DNA from: Lachnospiraceae bacterium UBA3814
Lineage (GTDB): Bacteria > Bacillota > Clostridia > Lachnospirales > Lachnospiraceae
Assembly: GCA_002368575.1 (NCBI GenBank)
Contig: DFEA01000098.1
Location: 1 to 28,268, forward strand
Direction: 5' to 3'
DNA length: 28,268 nucleotides
Below are positions 24,869 to 28,268 of this stretch, in pieces. The notes under the pieces are model-generated. The model saw only the letters and a program-made list of their open reading frames with translations, was not told the origin of the DNA and made no database searches. Positions within the stretch are counted from its first letter, which is position 1. Each line of letters starts with the position of its first letter. The translations under genes and the position numbers were made by a program.

Positions 24869-26548
24869 TCACCTCTCCCACTTCACAGCCATCATGGTCA
24901 GATCGTCAAAGGGCTCCCTCTCCCCTACAAACTCACCGACGTTTCTTTTTACGGAAAGGAGCAGTTTCTCAGGATCCTCATCCCTGTGCCGGTTTAAGAA
25001 TCCCATCATCCTTGTGGTCCCGTACATTTCCTCCTCGCGGTTCTCAGCCTCCGGAAGCCCATCCGTATAGACAAACAGAAGATCTCCTTTGCCAAAGGAA
25101 AAGCTGTGCTCCGAATAAACCGTTCCCTCCATTACGCCCACCGCCGGGCAATGCCTGTATCTGACCAGCTCAAAGCCTTCATTGCAACGCCTGACCACCG
25201 GATGCTCATGCCCCGCATTGACAGAGACCGAGGCACCGGTCATGACATCGATGAGGCAGGCCCATACGGTAACGAACATACTCCCTATATTATACTCGCA
25301 GATCTGATTGTTGACGTGAAAAAGAGCCTCTGAGGGGCTGTCTCCGCTCTTCATCCTGTTTTTGATAAGAGCCTTCGCCACCATCATAAACAGCGCCGCA
25401 GGAACGCCCTTCCCGGAAACATCCGCTATCACCAGGCACAGGTGACCGTCGTCCGTCATGAAGAAATCATAGAAATCTCCCCCGACCTCCTTGGCGGGAG
25501 CCATAGTGGCAAAAATATCCACCCCGGCCTTTTCACGTATCGGGTCAAATTCAGTGGAAAGCACCCCTGCCTGTATCCTTCTGGCAAGATTCAGCTCCGT
25601 ATCCAGCCTGGCCCTTTCCATAGCAAGCCGGTCAAGGTCGCTTAAATAGCTCCCTATCTCAAGCTCCATGCTCTTAAGCGCCGATGTGAGATTATGAAGC
25701 TCTGTGATATTGCTGCCCTCCATGCTCTCAAAAATATGACTGTTATCACGCCCGGCGGCTCTCAGCTCATAATTTCCCACAAACATTTCGGCAGTATCCG
25801 ATATATTTCCGATGGGCTTTACGACCCTACTTCTGAGCAGCACAACGACCCCGATGCTTATAACTACCGTGGCGATCAAAGCACATAAAGCGGTCTGAAG
25901 CAGAAAGGACCTTACCCCCCTTGAGACATTGCTTACGGGAATATCTGAAAGAAGATAGGCATATATCCCCCTTTCCGGATCAAGCACTACAGCCGTACCG
26001 TCGGTCCTTAAACGCCCGTAGGTTGAGGAATGTGTGATAAAGCCATCAAAGTCCTGCCTGGGCCCGTTCATATACGGCTCCGTATCTATGATATGTGTTT
26101 CCCCGCAGGGCAGAACATTCACATCACAGGCATCCAGAATGAAGACCTCCATACCCTTTTCGGGGTAAATAAGGACATAATCCATGGCCGTAGATATGGT
26201 GCCCTGCCTTATGGTATTAAGCTCCTCCCATACCCTCCTGTATACCTCTGACTCCTCAATCCTCTTAAAGTCAGAAATCCATTCCTCTTTACTGTTTTCG
26301 TATTCCTCCGGTGAAAACTCCTTTGAACGAACGACGGCGTCAACCTCTTCGGCAAGGCTTTTCATATCCCCTTCGTTCACCGCCCCAAGTGCCGCCCCGG
26401 TGATGGAAGCATTCATATCGTCATATACCGATGACAATAGCCTCCCGAAAAAAACAACCGCGACAAGCAGGCATACCCCCACCATCAGCACAGACTGACC
26501 GGCCACCATGCAGATGGCGGTAAAGGAAATCGATCTTTTCTTACTCAT
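24869..26548 (-). CDS. RsbU/SpoIIE-type PP2C phosphatase with extracellular sensor and HAMP
   Basis: Phosphatases of this family remove phosphate from anti-anti-sigma (STAS) proteins and so trigger partner-switching regulation. This 559-residue protein has TM1 (about 15-36), an extracellular sensor region (37-210), TM2 (about 216-238), a HAMP domain (about 239-300), a short coiled coil (EIGSYLSDLDRLAMERARLDTELNLA region) and a PPM phosphatase domain (about 325-557). Metal-binding motifs are present: VGGDFYD (355-361), ADVSGKG with D376, VYTDGLPEAEN and FDDLTMM. No STAS protein, anti-sigma kinase or sigma factor gene is next to it, so the target is elsewhere or different. AGAGGGGGGAC precedes the ATG. 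It begins 9 bp after the broken AAA+ gene, so it may be read from that gene's promoter. Confidence 0.93.
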   Translation of the reverse strand: MSKKRSISFTAICMVAGQSVLMVGVCLLVAVVFFGRLLSSVYDDMNASITGAALGAVNEGDMKSLAEEVDAVVRSKEFSPEEYENSKEEWISDFKRIEESEVYRRVWEELNTIRQGTISTAMDYVLIYPEKGMEVFILDACDVNVLPCGETHIIDTEPYMNGPRQDFDGFITHSSTYGRLRTDGTAVVLDPERGIYAYLLSDIPVSNVSRGVRSFLLQTALCALIATVVISIGVVVLLRSRVVKPIGNISDTAEMFVGNYELRAAGRDNSHIFESMEGSNITELHNLTSALKSMELEIGSYLSDLDRLAMERARLDTELNLARRIQAGVLSTEFDPIREKAGVDIFATMAPAKEVGGDFYDFFMTDDGHLCLVIADVSGKGVPAALFMMVAKALIKNRMKSGDSPSEALFHVNNQICEYNIGSMFVTVWACLIDVMTGASVSVNAGHEHPVVRRCNEGFELVRYRHCPAVGVMEGTVYSEHSFSFGKGDLLFVYTDGLPEAENREEEMYGTTRMMGFLNRHRDEDPEKLLLSVKRNVGEFVGEREPFDDLTMMAVKWER

Positions 26549-26557
26549 GTCCCCCCT

Positions 26558-27154
26558 CTACAGCCCCACGTCTGCGGCATAGGGCTCAAAATCAGATCTT
26601 GTAAACACCTTTCCGACCTTGACAAATTCGTACTTTACCGCAAGCAGATAATGCTTCATATGCACCTTACCCTCTGCCTGCGGATCAGCTGCCGCAAGAA
26701 AAGCTGCATTTAAGATACAGTTCTTTATATTACCTCCGACAAACTCAAACTTCTCCGCTAAAAACCTTATGTCCACATCATCGGCAAGCGGTGTTCCCTT
26801 GGGTATCGTCGTTGTCCAGAGCATCTCCCTTGTATCAACGTCCGGGAACTGGAATTCAACGATATATTTCATTCTTCTGAAGAAGGCCGGATCAATGTTG
26901 TGCTTGTAGTTCGTCGCAAGCACGGACACACCGTCATAGGCCTCCACCTCCTGAAGCAGGAGCGCCGTTTTGTTATTGTTCGAGGACTGGTTGGAGCCGC
27001 CGTCATCCGAACGCTTTGCAAACAGGGTATCGCACTCGTCGAAGAAAAGCACCACATTGCACTTCTTGGCCTCCCTGAAGATCATGGAGATCGATTTTTC
27101 GGTCTCACCTACATACTTGTCAATGACCTTGGAAAGGTCAACCCTGTATAATTC
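26558..27154 (-). pseudogene. Broken AAA+ ATPase, second ATPase domain without its P-loop
   Basis: This frame gives ELYRVDLSKVIDKYVGETEK and continues through MIFREAKK at 27085 to the stop at 26558. It holds Walker B (VVLFFDECDTLF), a Ser/Asn-rich loop, sensor 1 (VSVLATNYKHNID), an arginine-finger candidate (FFRRMKY) and sensor 2 (GGNIKNCILNAAF). The tail YEFVKVGKVFTRSDFEPY is like that of ATPases from phage-tail-like contractile injection loci, as far as I can recall the family. The Walker A motif GxxxxGKT that must precede LYRVDLS is absent. At about 27152-27156 the sequence jumps into a different frame that ends the upstream fragment at VYENWN. The ribosome binding site of the phosphatase gene overlaps its 3' end. 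It is unlikely to make an active ATPase. Confidence 0.8.
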
Positions 27155-27687
27155 CAGTTTTCGTAGACCTGCTTCCTGAAGTTCATCTGGTCGATGGCGT
27201 GCTCTAAGGTCTCTCTCTGGCTCGGGTTCATGACTATGTCCTCAAAGCCGAAGTTGGCCTTTAACTTTGTCGCCTTCTGGGTAAGCTCAGAGCTCATCTG
27301 ATTGTAGCAGCCCTTAAACAGCTTGTCCCTGCTGATCTCCGTTTCCTGAGCCATAACCGAAAGGGATCTTGCATGCTTTAAGGCATCGGATATCTTTCCG
27401 GGCGTGAACAAAAACTTCGTTGCCATCTCAAGCATGTCTATATCCTGCGCAAGTGTATAGCTTTTTGCATAATATTCCCAGCAGGACTGCCTCTCGGCGG
27501 TATCGGGAGTGGGAAGCTCAAGCTCCGTATAGCCAAGCTTTGTGACCTCCCTGAAATCTATATGCTCCTTGCTCATGGCAAATACCATAATATTCTGGTC
27601 GGTGAGCTTTGCAAAGGCCATGTCCATATAGCCGAAGAACTTTTCCTTCTCCTCCTCCCTGAAGCTGAGCTTCGAAGGGCATGCGCA
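27152..27687 (-). pseudogene. Broken AAA+ ATPase, remnant of first ATPase domain and linker
   Basis: This second piece of the same gene is in another frame, open from 27687 to about 27152. It starts KLSFREEEKEKFFGYM and continues MDMAFAKLTDQNIMVFAMS. The last part looks like strand beta-4 and sensor 1 of a first ATPase domain. A helical lid and linker follow (FLFTPGKISDALKHARSLS, FGFEDIVMNPSQRETLEHAI), up to VYENWN, the usual entrance to the second domain. Walker A and Walker B of this first domain are missing. An in-frame TGA (27688-27690) closes the frame upstream. An internal ATG exists at 27627 but has no clear ribosome binding site. Read together with its neighbours, this is a deleted pseudogene or a mis-assembled gene. 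Confidence 0.78.
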
Positions 27688-27751
27688 TCAACTCGTTATA
27701 CGACGTCTGTAGTTTGTATCGGCAGCTGTTTACATGATCGAATATAACACA
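27671..27751 (-). pseudogene. Broken AAA+ ATPase, short N-terminal scrap
   Basis: In the frame of the second-domain fragment, this stretch reads HVNSCRYKLQTSYNELMRMP, then FE, before it meets the frame change at 27661-27673. It is protein-like and lies just where the N-terminus of the ATPase would be expected, but it has no start codon: the frame opens after a TGA at 27752-27754. The assignment to the same ancestral gene rests on position and composition only. Confidence 0.5.
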
Positions 27752-28088
27752 TCAAGGGACACAAAAAGGACACTACTGAGTATCCCCATGATAAGACCCC
27801 TGATATGTTCCCTCAAACAGAGCCTGACGGACAAGCCATTTGATTCCTCTAAGCAGATATATTAGCATAAAAAACCGAAAACGGCAAAAACTTTTACAGC
27901 CTTGAAAAAATCCCAAAACAGCAGCAAAACAGGCCGGAGATTCCCGACCTGTCCTGCTGTTACGATATTATGCTATAGCCCTTAAAGGGCTTCGGCCTCT
28001 TATGATATTTATGACTGCGGATCCCCTCTGCACCGGTCTGCCCGCAGACCGTGTGCAGAGGCACAAGCTTCAGTTTGTGCCGACAGGT
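27752..28088. other. Gene-free stretch with hairpins and a terminator
   Basis: No open frame with a start and ribosome binding site was found on either strand. From 27917 to 28088 the DNA is dense in inverted repeats, described separately. A further small one (GCCCTTTAAGGGC region, about 27977-27991) lies between them. Positions 27752-27900 show no structure that I recognise and no good promoter for the AAA+ remnant. Confidence 0.6.
27917..27961 (-). terminator. Probable terminator of the feo gene cluster
   Basis: The outer stem AACAGCAG/CTGCTGTT and the inner stem ACAGG/CCTGT form an interrupted hairpin. On the minus strand it is followed by TTTTGGGATTTTTT. It lies about 130 bp after the stop of the FeoB-associated gene. 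Confidence 0.65.
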
Positions 28089-28107
28089 TCAGTTTGCTGA
28101 TCCTGTC
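28025..28107 (-). other. Three consecutive hairpins at the 3' end of the FeoB-associated gene
   Basis: Hairpin one (28025-28061) pairs CCTCTGCAC-CGGTCTGC with a near-perfect complement having one bulged base. Hairpin two (28061-28080) pairs GCACAA with TTGTGC. Hairpin three (28082-28107) pairs GACAGG with CCTGTC and overlaps the last codons of the gene. The loops of two and three share the nine bases TTCAGTTTG (CAAACTGAA on the transcript), at 28069-28077 and 28088-28096. Role unknown; RNA stability or termination is possible. Confidence 0.55.
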
Positions 28108-28268
28108 ATTTTCTGCTTCCCGCGGGCGGAAGCGCACATGCCGCAATGAGCACAGTTTCCGCCGCAGGATGAGCGTCCTTTTTTTCTGTCACCCGCAAGC
28201 TTACAGACTATTCCGCAAACGATCAAAATAAGCACCAGCAATATAACGATCGTTCCGATATTATCCGC
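28089..28268 (-). CDS. FeoB-associated Cys-rich membrane protein, C-terminal part (cut by window edge)
   Basis: The 59 residues visible on the minus strand begin ADNIGTIVILLVLILIVCG, a single transmembrane helix. A basic stretch (KLAGDRKKGR) and a cysteine cluster CGGNCAHCGMC follow. This is the plan of the small Cys-rich proteins encoded after feoB in Firmicutes, which are thought to help ferrous iron uptake, perhaps by handling metal on the cytoplasmic side. Very few residues are missing at the N-terminus, since such proteins have about 50-70 residues. feoB and feoA would lie just beyond the window end. The stop TGA is at 28091-28089, inside the third hairpin. Confidence 0.85.
   Translation of the reverse strand, partial: ADNIGTIVILLVLILIVCGIVCKLAGDRKKGRSSCGGNCAHCGMCASARGKQKMTGSAN

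Noticed and set aside
27562..27747. 61-codon plus-strand frame over the ATPase remnant
   Set aside because: It is antisense to recognisable ATPase sequence and has no ribosome binding site.
26549..28088. Insertion sequence or phage remnant as the cause of the broken ATPase
   Set aside because: No transposase fragment, terminal inverted repeat or target duplication is visible.

Overview
The window looks like chromosomal DNA of an anaerobic, motile, Gram-positive clostridium, most likely a member of the Lachnospiraceae. This is inferred from protein families and gene order, not from a marker gene. The supporting signs are a pyruvate phosphate dikinase, a dimeric-type glycyl-tRNA synthetase, a clostridial M16C peptidase, a giant 2-hydroxyacyl-CoA dehydratase activase, a chemoreceptor, a FeoB-associated Cys-rich protein, AGGAGG-like ribosome binding sites and sigma-A type promoters. 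No rRNA, tRNA, CRISPR array or insertion sequence was seen.

Positions 1-10870 hold a long minus-strand housekeeping run. Read in transcription order it is: a rhomboid-like membrane protein with a zinc ribbon, a small protein resembling part of a sigma factor, an M16C presequence-protease homologue, a DUF4349 lipoprotein, era, recO, an unknown lipoprotein and glyS. Gaps are mostly under 80 bp, and one good promoter lies at its head (10842-10870). The N-terminal third of ppdK follows, with its own promoter and a terminator-like hairpin inside its leader.

Positions 10870-15328 carry the divergent gene for a 1413-residue double activase of the 2-hydroxyacyl-CoA dehydratase family. No classical dehydratase subunit genes are adjacent.

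Positions 15341-26548 are a signalling block. It contains a CheB-CheR-PAS-histidine kinase-receiver fusion with a stand-alone Hpt protein directly downstream, then a membrane-anchored Cthe_2159-type carbohydrate-binding protein. Divergent to these is a receiver protein whose histidine kinase part has lost its catalytic residues and whose mRNA appears to be leaderless. A chemoreceptor and an RsbU/SpoIIE-type phosphatase with a sensor domain follow. Together they could form a phosphorelay plus partner-switch network at the cell surface, but that is inference from adjacency.

Positions 26558-27751 contain the wreck of a tandem AAA+ ATPase, resembling ATPases of contractile injection loci. It is broken by two frame-changing internal deletions, and the P-loop regions of both ATPase domains are absent. 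The last 500 bases hold a hairpin-rich 3' region and the C-terminal part of a FeoB-associated Cys-rich membrane protein.
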